From Aquamicrobium zhengzhouense (GTDB lineage Bacteria; Pseudomonadota; Alphaproteobacteria; Rhizobiales; Rhizobiaceae): 64,000 bases of DNA. Both the position numbers and the translations under genes were made by a program. Positions within the stretch are counted from its first letter, which is position 1. Each line of letters begins with the position of its first letter. The notes beneath the pieces were generated by a model. It did not search any database. It was not told the origin of the DNA and saw only the letters and a list, made by a program, of their open reading frames with translations. Shown in pieces: positions 45,687-55,986 of this stretch. The stretch is taken from assembly GCF_016124105.1 (NCBI RefSeq), contig NZ_JADGMQ010000002.1, forward strand, positions 124,001-188,000. The letters run 5' to 3'.

Positions 45687-46976
45687 ATGGATCGCATCAG
45701 GATTGTCGGCGGAAATCAGCTGAATGGCAGCATCCCGATTTCGGGAGCGAAGAATGCGGCGCTGCCCTTGATGATCGCCTCGCTCCTGACTGAGGAAACG
45801 CTGACGCTCGAGAACGTGCCACATCTGGCCGATGTTGAGCAGTTGATCCGGATCCTAGGCAACCACGGCGCAGATTACATGGTCAATGGCCGCCGCGAAG
45901 CGCAGCAGGCAGGCTATTCACGTACCGTAAAATTCTGCGCAAAGAACATCGTCGACACCACCGCGCCCTACGACCTTGTCTCCAAGATGAGAGCGTCATT
46001 CTGGGTTATCGGTCCCTTGCTGGCCCGCATGGGCGAAGCAAATGTCTCGCTCCCTGGTGGATGTGCAATCGGAACCCGACCGGTTGACCTGTTCATCGAG
46101 GGCCTCGCTGCGCTGGGCGCGCAGATCGAGATTGAGCAGGGTTATGTTCGCGCCCGGGCGCCAAAGGGCCTGATTGGCGCGCGTTACGCTTTTCCGAAGG
46201 TTTCGGTAGGCGCAACGCACGTCCTGATGATGGCTGCGAGCCTTGCACACGGTCAGACGATCCTTGAAAACGCGGCGCGTGAGCCGGAGGTGGTCAATCT
46301 TGCCGAATGCCTCAACGCCATGGGCGCCAAGATCCATGGCGCTGGCACCTCGACTATCACGATCGATGGTGTGACCTCGCTCTCCGGAGCGACGCATCAG
46401 GTGATTCCCGATCGTATCGAGACCGGTACCTATGCCATGGCAGTTGCGATGACCGGTGGTGATGTTGTGCTTGAAGGTGCGCGTGCGGACCTTCTGGAAA
46501 GCGCGCTTGAGGCGATCGCCGCGACGGGCGCTGAGATCACGCCACTCAATACGGGCATCCGCGTGCGGCGCAATGGTGCGGGCATCAATCCGGTCAATAT
46601 TTCGACAGAACCGTTCCCCGGCTTCCCGACGGATCTGCAAGCCCAGTTTATGGGCCTGATGACGATGGCGAAGGGCCGCTCGCACATCACTGAGACGATC
46701 TTCGAAAACCGCTTCATGCATGTGCAGGAACTTGCGCGCCTTGGCGCCAAGATCTCACTTTCGGGCCAGACTGCCATTGTCGATGGCGTCGATCGACTCA
46801 AGGGTGCTCCAGTGATGGCGACCGATCTGCGCGCGTCTGTCTCGCTGGTCATTGCGGGGCTCGCCGCCGAAGGTGAGACGATCGTCAATCGTGTCTACCA
46901 TCTTGATCGCGGTTTTGAGCGGCTTGAGCAAAAGCTCTCAGGTTGTGGGGCAATAATCGAGCGCATCAGCTCCTGA
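45687..46976 (+). CDS. murA: UDP-N-acetylglucosamine 1-carboxyvinyltransferase
   Basis: A 429-residue EPSP-synthase-fold enzyme starting [20 protein letters not shown], with substrate-binding Lys22-Asn23 (GAKNAALP) and the fosfomycin-target Cys126 in [15 protein letters not shown]. It transfers enolpyruvate from PEP to UDP-GlcNAc, the first committed step of peptidoglycan synthesis. AAAGGGG precedes the ATG. It starts the housekeeping run that continues through yacG. Confidence 0.97.
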   Translation: MDRIRIVGGNQLNGSIPISGAKNAALPLMIASLLTEETLTLENVPHLADVEQLIRILGNHGADYMVNGRREAQQAGYSRTVKFCAKNIVDTTAPYDLVSKMRASFWVIGPLLARMGEANVSLPGGCAIGTRPVDLFIEGLAALGAQIEIEQGYVRARAPKGLIGARYAFPKVSVGATHVLMMAASLAHGQTILENAAREPEVVNLAECLNAMGAKIHGAGTSTITIDGVTSLSGATHQVIPDRIETGTYAMAVAMTGGDVVLEGARADLLESALEAIAATGAEITPLNTGIRVRRNGAGINPVNISTEPFPGFPTDLQAQFMGLMTMAKGRSHITETIFENRFMHVQELARLGAKISLSGQTAIVDGVDRLKGAPVMATDLRASVSLVIAGLAAEGETIVNRVYHLDRGFERLEQKLSGCGAIIERISS

Positions 46977-47085
46977 TTTTCCGTTGGCAGAAGCGGTGGG
47001 TGGACTTGGTGGTGTTGCGCTGTCAGTAAAGACGGCCTAACACCGGGGTAGGCCCCGTGTGCAGCCATTCGGATAGTTTGCGTCC

Positions 47086-47523
47086 ATGTCTCAACTGAAG
47101 CTTGTTGCTCTAGACACCGAGGATCTCGAGATCATTTCGGCCCACGTGCAGGACGCGGTGACCAAGGTTGGTGACCTGTCCTACACGGCGAAGGAGAAGC
47201 GCTTCCTGGTGCCGCTCAACCGTTTCGTGTGGGAAAACGGGACACGGATCTTCCGCCAGCACAATGAGCGCCGCCAGTCGGTCTTGCACTTCGATGGCGT
47301 GACAGCAGTCAAGACGGCGGGGATTTCGCGCGAAAAAGGCGAAGACGTTCTGTCATTGCTCGCGGTGCGTTTCGAGCCCGGAGCAGATGCTCCCGCGGGC
47401 GTGATTGAATTGACCTTCTCGGGCGAGGCGGCGATACGCTTGCACGTCGACTATATCGAAGCCCGCATCGCGGATCTCGGCGGCGCCTGGGAGGCGCTTG
47501 GTCGTCCGCGACACAGGGGCTGA
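47086..47523 (+). CDS. DUF2948 family protein
   Basis: A 145-residue protein starting MSQLKLVALDTEDLEIISAH with the internal RFLVPLNRFVWE and VLHFDGVTAVKTAGI blocks of DUF2948, an alphaproteobacterial family consistently located between murA and hisD. Function unknown. It is 14 bp upstream of hisD, so the two are likely co-transcribed. Confidence 0.88.
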   Translation: MSQLKLVALDTEDLEIISAHVQDAVTKVGDLSYTAKEKRFLVPLNRFVWENGTRIFRQHNERRQSVLHFDGVTAVKTAGISREKGEDVLSLLAVRFEPGADAPAGVIELTFSGEAAIRLHVDYIEARIADLGGAWEALGRPRHRG

Positions 47524-47537
47524 ACAGGAACTTACGA

Positions 47538-48836
47538 ATGCCGCTTCGTCTAGACTTTACCCAGCCCGATTTTGAAACAGCGTTTTCCGCCTTTCTCGCA
47601 ACCAAGCGTGAGGTATCCGAAGATGTCGACGCCATTGTGCGCGACATTATCGAGAGGGTCCGCACCGAAGGCGATGCAGCGCTCATCGATTATTCGAAGA
47701 AGTTTGATCGGCTCGACCTGGCCGAGGTCGGAATCAAGGTGACGGCTCAGGAAGTCGAAGCTGCGGCTGCCTCCGTGGATGATGAGACGCGCCAGGCACT
47801 GGAGCTCGCGCATAAGCGGATCTGGTCTCACCACGCACGCCAGATGCCTGAGGATGATCGCTATATCGATCCGATCGGCGTCGAGCTTGGCTCGCGCTGG
47901 ACGGCTGTTGAGGCGGTTGGCCTCTACGTCCCCGGCGGTACGGCAAGTTATCCGAGCTCCGTGCTGATGAACGCCGTGCCGGCGAAGGTCGCCGGCGTCG
48001 AGCGCATCGTCATGGTGGTCCCCACGCCTGATGGTGTTCTAAATCCGCTGGTCCTTGCAGCAGCAAAGCTGGCAGGCGTATCGGAAATCTACCGCGTTGG
48101 CGGAGCCCAGGCTGTGGCGGCGCTCGCGTATGGAACCGAGACGATCACTCCGGTTGCGAAGATCGTGGGACCGGGAAACGCGTTTGTCGCGGCGGCGAAG
48201 CGTCGGGTATTCGGAACGGTGGGCATCGACATGATCGCCGGGCCGTCGGAAGTGCTGGTCATTGCCGATGGCGCGAATGATCCGGCATGGATCGCCGCTG
48301 ACCTGATTGCCCAGGCTGAGCACGACACGGCAGCGCAGTCGATTCTGATCACGGACGATGCTGCTTTCGCGGATGCGGTGGAAAAGGAAGTCTCTCGCCA
48401 GATCGCGATATTGCCGCGGGGCGAGACCGCAGCACAGAGCTGGCGCGATTATGGTGCGATCATCCTGGTGCCGGACTTGGAAGCGGCTGTGCCACTGGCC
48501 AATCGCATTGCAGCGGAGCATCTGGAACTCGCCTTCGAGGATGCCGATGCCTATGTCGATAAGATCCGCAATGCAGGTGCGATTTTCATCGGCCGTCACA
48601 CACCTGAAGTCATCGGTGACTATGTTGGCGGATCGAATCACGTTCTTCCGACTGCCCGTTCGGCCCGTTTCTCTTCGGGACTGACCGTGCTGGACTTCGT
48701 CAAGCACACGTCCCTTCTGAAGCTTGGACCCGACCAACTGCGCCAGATCGGACCGGCTGCGGTCACCTTGGCCAAGGCGGAAAACCTTGACGGCCACGCG
48801 GCCTCGGTCGCGATCAGGCTTAATCCAGAAGGCTGA
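47538..48836 (+). CDS. hisD: Histidinol dehydrogenase
   Basis: A 432-residue enzyme of full length. Family blocks: GLYVPGGTASYPSSVLMNAV, KIVGPGNAFVAAAKRRVFG, DMIAGPSEVLVIAD, the zinc/catalytic region AQAEHDTAAQS, and PTARSARFSSGLTVLDFVK. It oxidises histidinol to histidine with two NAD+ in the last two steps of histidine synthesis. It follows the DUF2948 gene by 14 bp and precedes the UPF0262 gene by 3 bp. Confidence 0.97.
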   Translation: MPLRLDFTQPDFETAFSAFLATKREVSEDVDAIVRDIIERVRTEGDAALIDYSKKFDRLDLAEVGIKVTAQEVEAAAASVDDETRQALELAHKRIWSHHARQMPEDDRYIDPIGVELGSRWTAVEAVGLYVPGGTASYPSSVLMNAVPAKVAGVERIVMVVPTPDGVLNPLVLAAAKLAGVSEIYRVGGAQAVAALAYGTETITPVAKIVGPGNAFVAAAKRRVFGTVGIDMIAGPSEVLVIADGANDPAWIAADLIAQAEHDTAAQSILITDDAAFADAVEKEVSRQIAILPRGETAAQSWRDYGAIILVPDLEAAVPLANRIAAEHLELAFEDADAYVDKIRNAGAIFIGRHTPEVIGDYVGGSNHVLPTARSARFSSGLTVLDFVKHTSLLKLGPDQLRQIGPAAVTLAKAENLDGHAASVAIRLNPEG

Positions 48837-48839
48837 GAG

Positions 48840-49322
48840 ATGAGCAGCGACCCCCGCAACGCGAGGCTGGTCGATGTGGAGCTGGACGAATCCATTGGTC
48901 GCTCCACACCAGACGTCGAGCACGAGCGGGCGGTCGCCATCTTCGATCTGATCGAGGACAATTCCTTTCGGCCCGCGGGCGATACGGGTGAGGGGCCTTA
49001 CAAGCTCAAGCTGTCGCTGGTCAGTTCAAAGCTCGTGTTCTCCGTCACGCGCGAGAACGGCGAGGCAGTCATCACCCATATTCTTTCGCTGACGCCTTTT
49101 AGGCGGGTCGTGAAGGACTATTTCCTGATTTGCGAGAGCTATTACGAGGCCATCCGATCCTCGACGCCCTCCCACATTGAGGCAATCGATATGGGCCGGC
49201 GTGGTCTGCATAATGAAGGTTCGCAGACACTCGTCGATCGGCTCGCCGGGAAGATAGAGGTCGACTTCAATACCGCGCGACGTCTCTTCACGCTCGTCTG
49301 CGTCCTGCATTGGCGGGGCTAG
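48840..49322 (+). CDS. UPF0262 family protein
   Basis: A 160-residue protein. The segments [20 protein letters not shown] and [20 protein letters not shown] and the end [18 protein letters not shown] are the hallmark blocks of UPF0262, conserved between hisD and the phosphatase gene in Rhizobiales. No motif suggests a reaction. GAGAG lies directly before the ATG. Confidence 0.92.
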   Translation: MSSDPRNARLVDVELDESIGRSTPDVEHERAVAIFDLIEDNSFRPAGDTGEGPYKLKLSLVSSKLVFSVTRENGEAVITHILSLTPFRRVVKDYFLICESYYEAIRSSTPSHIEAIDMGRRGLHNEGSQTLVDRLAGKIEVDFNTARRLFTLVCVLHWRG

Positions 49323-49339
49323 CGATGGAGGGCGAGGCC

Positions 49340-49783
49340 ATGCGTCCCCGCTCCATACTGTTCCTGTGCGGCATGAATGCCATCCGCTCGCCAATGGCTG
49401 AGGCGATTGCACGGCAAGTCCTGCCGCCGAGCATATTTCTGGCCTCGGCAGGCGTGCGGGCAGGCCAGCGTGATCCCTTCGTCGACTCGGTTCTGGAAGA
49501 AAAAGGTTTGTCCCTTGGCGAGCGGCTTCCGCAACGCCTCGAGGACATGGAAGACGACTATTTCGACATCATCGTCACCCTCTCTCCTCAGGCGCATCAC
49601 GCTGCACTTGAACTTACCCGCTCCATGGCGGTAGAAGTCGAGTACTGGCCTATGGCGGATCCCTCGACAGCTACAGGAACGCGGGAGCGGATCCTGGAGG
49701 CGTATCGCGATGTCCGCGATCGGCTTGAAGCGCGGATCGTCGCCAGGTTCACGGGTACGAGTGGTGAACAACCCGGGAATTAA
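49340..49783 (+). CDS. Low-molecular-weight protein tyrosine phosphatase family protein
   Basis: A 147-residue protein with the phosphatase loop FLCGMNAIRSPMAEA (Cys10-X5-Arg16-Ser17) and a later DPS in WPMADPSTATG, where the general-acid Asp is expected. It may be a phosphatase or act on arsenate-like substrates; the conserved place in this run suggests a housekeeping role. The start is ATG 49340 with GGAGGG 8 nt upstream; ATG 49325 would overlap that site. Confidence 0.85.
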   Translation: MRPRSILFLCGMNAIRSPMAEAIARQVLPPSIFLASAGVRAGQRDPFVDSVLEEKGLSLGERLPQRLEDMEDDYFDIIVTLSPQAHHAALELTRSMAVEVEYWPMADPSTATGTRERILEAYRDVRDRLEARIVARFTGTSGEQPGN

Positions 49784-49876
49784 GCGTGTTCACAAATGAG
49801 GCGCAATCGTATAGGTTCCGCCCAAAATTAAGGCTGGCTGTAGGCCGGTCCATTCATTCCAACTCAAAGGTATCGG

Positions 49877-50095
49877 ATGCCGAAGGAAGAAGTACTCGAG
49901 TTTCCGGGTGTGGTCACTGAATTGCTGCCGAATGCGATGTTCAGGGTTAAGCTCGAAAACGAACATGAAATTATTGCCCACACCGCTGGCCGCATGCGCA
50001 AGAACCGCATCCGCGTACTGACCGGTGACAAGGTGCTGGTCGAAATGACCCCTTACGACCTGACTAAAGGTCGTATCACCTATCGCTTCAAGTAA
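49877..50095 (+). CDS. infA: Translation initiation factor IF-1
   Basis: A 72-residue S1/OB-fold protein of exactly the usual length, with [39 protein letters not shown] and the end [12 protein letters not shown]. It binds the 30S A site during initiation. It lies 93 bp after the phosphatase gene. Confidence 0.97.
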
Positions 50096-50130
50096 TTCGC
50101 ATCTTTCTCCCGCTAGTTGACGGGCCTGTA

Positions 50131-50757
50131 ATGACTGTTTCCCAGAAGCTGGTGTTGGCGTCTGCATCGCCAAGAAGGATTGAGCTTCTTCAGCAGGCCG
50201 GAATCGAGCCCGATCGTCTGCTGCCAGCCGAACTTGATGAGACGCCGCTACGCGCGGAACATCCTCGCTCGCTTGCGAAGCGCTTGAGCCGGGCGAAAGC
50301 TGAGACGATTCTGGAGATCCTGAAGAGTGAGGGGGGGAGCTCCTCCTTCATTCTTGCCGCGGATACCGTGGTTTCAGTTGGGCGTCGCATTCTGCCCAAG
50401 GCTGAAGTCAGCGACGAGGCGGCCTACTGCCTGCGTCTGCTCTCCGGAAGATCGCACCGTGTTTACACCGGCGTCTGCCTGATCAATCCGACCGGCAAGA
50501 TTCGCCAGCGACTGGTGGAGACCCGTGTCCGTTTCAAGCGCCTTTCTAATGAGGAGATGGAGAGCTATCTCGCCTCTGGCGAATGGCGCGGCAAGGCGGG
50601 CGGGTATGCGGTGCAAGGCCTTGCAGGAAGTTTCGTCGTAAAAATCGTCGGCTCCTATACAAATATTGTGGGCCTGCCGCTTCAAGAAACGGTAGGGCTG
50701 CTTGGCGCTGATGGCTACAAGGTGCTCGCCAACTGGAGCGCGGGAGCAAGGGTGTGA
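50131..50757 (+). CDS. maf: Maf-family nucleoside triphosphate pyrophosphatase
   Basis: A 208-residue Maf/HAM1-like protein with the nucleotide-binding [12 protein letters not shown] (9-20) and [12 protein letters not shown] (about 75-86) motifs, and [16 protein letters not shown] near the C terminus. It hydrolyses non-canonical or selected NTPs to NMP and pyrophosphate. It overlaps or abuts yacG, an order conserved in the group. Confidence 0.94.
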   Translation: MTVSQKLVLASASPRRIELLQQAGIEPDRLLPAELDETPLRAEHPRSLAKRLSRAKAETILEILKSEGGSSSFILAADTVVSVGRRILPKAEVSDEAAYCLRLLSGRSHRVYTGVCLINPTGKIRQRLVETRVRFKRLSNEEMESYLASGEWRGKAGGYAVQGLAGSFVVKIVGSYTNIVGLPLQETVGLLGADGYKVLANWSAGARV

Positions 50758-50759
50758 GC

Positions 50760-50963
50760 ATGACTGGCAATTCGAATACCGGCAATGTGACGCCGCTTCG
50801 GCCGAAGCTTTCGTGCCCTGAGTGCGGAAAGCCGGCCACGCGCGCCGACTATCCCTTCTGCTCACCCCGCTGCAAGGATGTCGATCTCAATCGCTGGCTT
50901 AGCGGATCCTATGTCATTCCGGCGACGGAAGAGGAGGCGGGCTCGGAAGACGAGCAAAAGTGA
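50760..50963 (+). CDS. yacG: DNA gyrase inhibitor YacG
   Basis: A 67-residue zinc protein with four cysteines in CPECGKP (Cys19, Cys22) and PFCSPRCKD (Cys34, Cys38), followed by [12 protein letters not shown], the diagnostic YacG block. It binds GyrB and inhibits DNA binding. The start is ATG 50760, or GTG 50754, which overlaps the maf stop. It is the last gene of the housekeeping run before tRNA-Phe. Confidence 0.93.
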   Translation: MTGNSNTGNVTPLRPKLSCPECGKPATRADYPFCSPRCKDVDLNRWLSGSYVIPATEEEAGSEDEQK

Positions 50964-51125
50964 CGCGTTTCTGCCGTGTTTGTGAGAGTTTCGACGCTTT
51001 TGAAAAAATAGCTGAAAAACCTCGCTCAAGGCGCTGGACAGGCAGAAATCTCGTGCTATAACGCACCCGATTTCGACGGACAGCCAACCCCGCCGAAACA
51101 GAAACCTCAAGGGTTTCTACAGGTT

Positions 51126-51201
51126 GCCCAGATAGCTCAGTTGGTAGAGCATGCGACTGAAAATCGCAGTGTCGGCGGTTCAAATCCGTCTCTGGGCACC
51201 A
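51126..51201 (+). tRNA. tRNA-Phe (anticodon GAA)
   Basis: A complete cloverleaf starting GCCCAGATAGCTCAGTTGGT. The anticodon stem-loop GCGAC-TGAAAAT-CGC gives GAA. The T loop is GTTCAAATC and the 3' CCA is encoded. Its position after yacG is conserved in related genomes. Confidence 0.96.
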
Positions 51202-51643
51202 CTTGGTTTTCCCATGTCATGCTCCCCTTATATTCCTGATTTACGTAAGCTCTTTTCGGGCTTTGGCCCGTTTGTGTGCCAGTGACATCAGGCAGGCCGT
51301 AGCGAGGGGAGTTGTGGACGCAGCCTTGATCCTCTTGGCAAGCTTTGCCGGTGCGAGTGTTTAAGTCCGCCAGGCCGGAGCGTACAAGCGCAATATAATC
51401 CTCGCCATAGCTGAATCGAAACAAAGAGATCCTGGGCTTGCGAGCCGGGCATTCATTGAGCTTCGGGATGTCCGCGATCTGGATCTGCAATATCGGCACG
51501 CAGTTGGCGTGGCAAAGACTTTGAAGGTTCCTGTTGACTTTACGTTCTGGGCAGAACACTACGCGCATCCACTTGCGTAAGGCCGAAAGAGTGTCAATCT
51601 AGGTCTTTGCTGTTCCCACCGTTTAACCAGCGAGCGTCCCCCT
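51202..51643. other. Gene-free stretch after tRNA-Phe
   Basis: These 442 bp contain no frame with a ribosome site, motif or plausible codon pattern. A minus-strand open frame here runs back through the tRNA and is not a gene. The DNA is less GC-rich than its surroundings, which could mean old insertion debris at the tRNA 3' end, but I cannot name any element. Confidence 0.55.
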
Positions 51644-52768
51644 ATGATCAAACGCCTCGTCATCGCGATCATTCTTCTTACGGTAGTTGTCGGCGGACTC
51701 GTCGGTTTCAACAGGTTTCGGGATCAGGCGATCGAGAACTTCTTCGCCAATATGCCTGTTGCGGTTGTCTCCGTTTCGACTGTCGAAGCTAAAGCCGACA
51801 AGTGGACCCCCGTCATCGAGGCGATAGGTTCAGTGCGCGCTAGCCAAGGCGTGGACTTGACCGTCGAAGCGACGGGCATCGTCACCTCGTTGAATTTCAC
51901 TGCGAACCAGAAGGTGTCGCAGGGCGACATGCTCGTACAGCTTGATGATTCGATCCAGCGTGCTGATCTTGAGGCGGCCAAGGCACAGGCAAATCTGGAT
52001 CGTCAGACTCTCGCCCGCACCGTCGAACTGCGCGATCGGCAGGTCGGTTCGAATGTGGCGCTGCAAGCTGCCGAAGCAGCGGCCGCCGCATCCGCCGCTC
52101 AGGTGGAGCGACTTGAAGCGGCTTTGCGCCAGAAGCAGCTCCGTGCGCCCTTCGATGGCACCATCGGCATTCCGCGCATCAATGAGGGGCAGTATCTTTC
52201 CCCGGGCGTCGCTGTGGCTACGCTGCAGGATTTGAGCCGGATGTATGCTGACTTCACGGTGCCTGAGCAGACGCTGGGATTGCTCTCAATTGGCCAGAAG
52301 ATCCGTGCAACTGTCGAGGGTGAAGACGAAGAGTTTGCCGGCGAGATCATCGGTATCGATCCAAAAGTGGACCCTGCAAGCCGCCTTGTGTCGGTGCGTG
52401 CCGAAGTGGAAAACGATGGCGGCAAGCTCGTCCCCGGTCAGTTTGCGCGTGTGCATGTCATTCAGCCGGACGAAGAGAACATCATCTCTCTGCCTCAGAC
52501 GGCGATTGTTACAAGCCTTTACGGCGATTACGTCTACGTTGTGCACAAAGCCGAGGGCGATGAAGAAAAGCTCGAAGCCCGTCAGGTTTTCGTCGAGGTT
52601 GGGCGTCGTTCAGGCGCCGGCGCTGAGATCCGTGAAGGTGTGAGCGAAGGCGATGTCATTGTTACGGCCGGCCAGAACCGCCTGAACAACGGTTCGGTTG
52701 TCCAGATTGATAATACGCTCAATCCTGCGAATGGCTTTTCCGGGTCCAACCAGGCGGCGCAGCAATGA
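51644..52768 (+). CDS. RND efflux periplasmic adaptor protein (HlyD/MFP family)
   Basis: A 374-residue protein with an N-terminal membrane anchor (about residues 5-23), a barrel-sandwich/lipoyl domain (VDLTVEATGIVTSLNFTANQ and the paired LRAPFDGTIGIP), an alpha-hairpin between about residues 100 and 165 and beta-barrel and membrane-proximal domains to the C terminus. It bridges the inner-membrane pump and an outer-membrane channel. Its stop overlaps the pump gene start by 4 bp. No outer-membrane factor gene is adjacent. Confidence 0.93.
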   Translation: MIKRLVIAIILLTVVVGGLVGFNRFRDQAIENFFANMPVAVVSVSTVEAKADKWTPVIEAIGSVRASQGVDLTVEATGIVTSLNFTANQKVSQGDMLVQLDDSIQRADLEAAKAQANLDRQTLARTVELRDRQVGSNVALQAAEAAAAASAAQVERLEAALRQKQLRAPFDGTIGIPRINEGQYLSPGVAVATLQDLSRMYADFTVPEQTLGLLSIGQKIRATVEGEDEEFAGEIIGIDPKVDPASRLVSVRAEVENDGGKLVPGQFARVHVIQPDEENIISLPQTAIVTSLYGDYVYVVHKAEGDEEKLEARQVFVEVGRRSGAGAEIREGVSEGDVIVTAGQNRLNNGSVVQIDNTLNPANGFSGSNQAAQQ

Positions 52769-55700
52769 GTTTCTCAAACATATTCATCCGGCGCCCGGTC
52801 TTATCGACCGTCCTGGCGCTTCTCATCCTGCTCCTCGGCTTCCAGGGCCTGTTCAATCTTCAGGTACGTCAGTACCCGGAGGTTGAGGAGACTGTGGTGA
52901 CGATTACCACGGTTTATCCTGGTGCCAGCGCTGACCTGATCCAGGGTTTCATTACATCGCCGATTTCGGCCGCAGTAGCGACGACCGAGGACGTGGACTA
53001 CATCACCTCGCAGAGCCGGCCTTCGGCCAGCGTGGTGACTGTGCAAATGCGCCTTGGTGCGAACCCTGACATCGCGCTCACCGAGGTGATGTCCAAGGTT
53101 CAGCAGGTTCGCAGCCAGTTGCCGTCCGAAGCGGAAGATCCGACCATCGTGAAGGGCACGGGCATGCAGTTCGCCACGATGTACCTGGCGATGCAAAATC
53201 CCAATATGACCGCCGAACAGGTCACAGAGTACCTTGAGCGCGTTATTCGACCGCGAATGTCGACGATTCCCGGCGTCGCCGAAGTCCAGATTATGGGCGC
53301 AGCGAACTATTCGATGCGCGTTTGGGTCGACCCGATAAAGCTGGCTGCCCGTGGTCTTACCGCCACAGAGGTTCTCGCCGGTATCAACGCGGCAAACTTC
53401 CTCGCGGCCCCTGGTAAGACGCGCAACGAGTATGTTGCATACTCGATCACGATGGAGTCGACGCTGCAGACGCCGGATGCGTTTGGAGCGCTGCCAGTCA
53501 AGGCGCAGGGCGATGAGGTGGTGCGGCTGCGCGACGTTGCCGAGATCGAGCTCGCGGCGGAAAATTCCGACACCATCGTCAACTTTAACGGTGAGCCCGG
53601 CACGTTCCTCGGCATCTTCCCGACGCCCGGTGCAAACCCCCTCGACACGGCTCAGGCGGTCATTGACGAGTTGCCTGCAATTCGAGCCAGCTTGCCTGAC
53701 GGCATGACACTGTCGCTCGTCTACGACGCAACCGAATCCATCAGTGCGTCGATCGAGGAGGTGTTCAAGACCATCGGTGAAGCGGTGATCATCGTTATCG
53801 TCATCATTCTCCTCTTCCTCGGGTCGTTCCGATCGGTCTTGATGCCCATTGTGACGATTCCGCTGTCGCTGATCGGCGTCTGCTTCATCCTCTTCGTGCT
53901 GGGCTACTCAATCAATTTGCTCTCGCTGCTGGCGATGGTGTTGGCGATTGGCCTTGTCGTCGACGACGCGATCGTGGTGGTAGAGAACATTCACCGCCAC
54001 ATCGAGGACGGGCTTAGCCCCAAGCAGGCCGCGTTCGTCGGGATGCAGGAAATTACTGGTCCTGTAATCGCGATGACCATCACGCTGGCGGCAGTTTTCG
54101 CGCCGCTGGCCTTCATCGGTGGCCTGACAGGCTCCCTGTTCCGGGAATTTGCAATGACTCTTGCCGGAGCAGTAATCATTTCCGGCGTCGTCGCGCTTAC
54201 GATCACGCCGATGATGTCGGCGCGCCTGTTGCGGCGCGGCAATCACAGCCGTTTCCAGAAGATCGTCGACAACACGTTCGATCGGGTCTCAGGACGCTAT
54301 GAGCGGCTGGTGACTGGCTCGCTGAAATATCGGCCGGTCACCCTCCTGATGGTCATCGTGCTGGTCAGCCTGACCGGGTTCCTGTTCTTCAACACCTCGA
54401 CCGAACTTGCGCCGGAAGAGGACGAGGGTGCTCTGTTCTCGCTGATCACCGCGCCGCCTTATGCGACCACGGATTACACCAAGGCGTATGTCGATCAGAT
54501 GCGGGAACTGACCAAGGATCTGCCGGAGCTTGATGCCAACTTCTCGATCGTCGGGTTCGGTGGCGCGACCAATTCCGGCATCGCGGTATGGGCTTTCAAG
54601 GATTGGGGGGATCGCACCCGGTCGCAGAAGGAGATTCAGCAGGACATTCAGGGCCGTCTTGGCAAGGTTGCGGGTGTCGAAGCGCTTGTTTTTGCGCCAC
54701 CATCATTGCCGGGTGCGGGCGGGGGATTGCCGATCTCGATGGTCATCCAGTCGACGGGTGAGTCCAGCCGGGTCTATGAAGTCGCAGAGCAGATCCGCCA
54801 GAAGGCACAGGAGAGCGGCCGCTTCATTGTGGTGCAGAACTCCCTGAAATTCGATGCGCAACAGGTTGTCGTCACTGTGGATCGCGATCGCGCAGCTGCG
54901 TTGAACCTGCCGGTCCGAGACATCGGAACAACCCTCAGCCTGCTTGTCGGCGGTGGTGCGATCGCACAGTTCGACCGCGATTCCAATTCCTATGACATCA
55001 TCATGCAGGTGCCGCAGGAGTACCGGGATAATCCGGAGCGTCTCGGCGATTTCTTCGTTCGCAGCGTAACCGGCGAGATGGTGCCGTTGTCGGCGGTTGT
55101 CGAGATCCGGACCGGGGTGAGCGCCGCAGCAATCGAACAGTTCAACCAGCTGAACTCGGCAACTATCTCCGCGCTCCCCATGCCCGGCGTCACCACGGGT
55201 GATGGTCTGAAAGTCATTGAAGACATTGCGCGTCCACTGCTCCCGGACGGCTTTTTCATCGACTATTCCGGGCAGTCGCGACTGGAGATCGAGCAAGGCA
55301 ACACGATCCTGATCGCGTTCGCCTTGGCGGTGGTTGTCATCTACCTCGTTCTCGCAGCACAGTTTGAGAGCTTCCGCGACCCGCTCATCATTTTGATGTC
55401 GGTGCCATTGTCCATCTTTGGTGCGATAGTTCCGCTGAACCTTGGTTTGGGGACGCTCAACATCTACACGCAGGTGGGCCTCATCACGCTGGTTGGGCTC
55501 ATAACGAAGCACGGCATTCTGATGGTAGAATTTGCCAATCAGCAGCGTGAGGAACACGGGATGGGGCGGTTCGAGGCAATTGTGGCTTCGGCGAAGGTCC
55601 GGTTGCGCCCGATCCTGATGACTACGGCGGCGATGTCACTGGGCGTTGTCCCGCTGATCATCGCATCTGGTGCGGGAGCTGCTGCGCGATATTCGATGGG

Positions 55701-55860
55701 CCTTGTGATTTTCACCGGCGTTATCATCGGGACCATCTTCACGCTGTTCGTGGTGCCGATGTTCTATACGTTCATCGCGCGTAAGGAGCTCGCGCATGAA
55801 GACGATGAAGCTCCGGTTTCCCATCGTCCAAGTCAGGCGGTGGAGAGCACCCGAGCCTGA
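52765..55860 (+). CDS. RND efflux transporter permease, AcrB/MexB-type (HAE1-like)
   Basis: A 1031-residue inner-membrane pump. It has the N-terminal segment FIRRPVLSTVLALLILLLGF, large periplasmic loops after TM1 and TM7, and the TM4 proton-relay motif GLVVDDAIVVVENIHRHIED at about residues 397-416 (two Asp). VGLITKHGILMVEFANQQRE marks TM10-11. It expels hydrophobic or amphiphilic compounds using the proton gradient. It is coupled to the adaptor gene and followed by a strong terminator; the substrate is unknown. Confidence 0.95.
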   Translation: MSFSNIFIRRPVLSTVLALLILLLGFQGLFNLQVRQYPEVEETVVTITTVYPGASADLIQGFITSPISAAVATTEDVDYITSQSRPSASVVTVQMRLGANPDIALTEVMSKVQQVRSQLPSEAEDPTIVKGTGMQFATMYLAMQNPNMTAEQVTEYLERVIRPRMSTIPGVAEVQIMGAANYSMRVWVDPIKLAARGLTATEVLAGINAANFLAAPGKTRNEYVAYSITMESTLQTPDAFGALPVKAQGDEVVRLRDVAEIELAAENSDTIVNFNGEPGTFLGIFPTPGANPLDTAQAVIDELPAIRASLPDGMTLSLVYDATESISASIEEVFKTIGEAVIIVIVIILLFLGSFRSVLMPIVTIPLSLIGVCFILFVLGYSINLLSLLAMVLAIGLVVDDAIVVVENIHRHIEDGLSPKQAAFVGMQEITGPVIAMTITLAAVFAPLAFIGGLTGSLFREFAMTLAGAVIISGVVALTITPMMSARLLRRGNHSRFQKIVDNTFDRVSGRYERLVTGSLKYRPVTLLMVIVLVSLTGFLFFNTSTELAPEEDEGALFSLITAPPYATTDYTKAYVDQMRELTKDLPELDANFSIVGFGGATNSGIAVWAFKDWGDRTRSQKEIQQDIQGRLGKVAGVEALVFAPPSLPGAGGGLPISMVIQSTGESSRVYEVAEQIRQKAQESGRFIVVQNSLKFDAQQVVVTVDRDRAAALNLPVRDIGTTLSLLVGGGAIAQFDRDSNSYDIIMQVPQEYRDNPERLGDFFVRSVTGEMVPLSAVVEIRTGVSAAAIEQFNQLNSATISALPMPGVTTGDGLKVIEDIARPLLPDGFFIDYSGQSRLEIEQGNTILIAFALAVVVIYLVLAAQFESFRDPLIILMSVPLSIFGAIVPLNLGLGTLNIYTQVGLITLVGLITKHGILMVEFANQQREEHGMGRFEAIVASAKVRLRPILMTTAAMSLGVVPLIIASGAGAAARYSMGLVIFTGVIIGTIFTLFVVPMFYTFIARKELAHEDDEAPVSHRPSQAVESTRA

Positions 55861-55875
55861 TGATTTCAACCTTCG

Positions 55876-55903
55876 AAAAGCCCGCGGAGTGCGGGCTTTT
55901 TTT
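55876..55903 (+). terminator. Rho-independent terminator of the RND operon
   Basis: AAAAGCCCGC-GGAGT-GCGGGCTTTTTTT: a 10-bp stem with a run of seven T. It begins 16 bp after the pump stop codon. Confidence 0.96.
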
Positions 55904-55986
55904 ATGGCCGGCGCGAGGGCACGAAGATGCCAGGCAGGCACGCCGGTCTCGCCGCGCGGCGGGTCAATTTTATTGGAGCATGGAAC

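Noticed and set aside
51137-51568. A 143-codon minus-strand frame ending in a DGFEPPTLRFSV-like peptide
   Set aside because: It reads antisense through tRNA-Phe, a common source of false gene calls.
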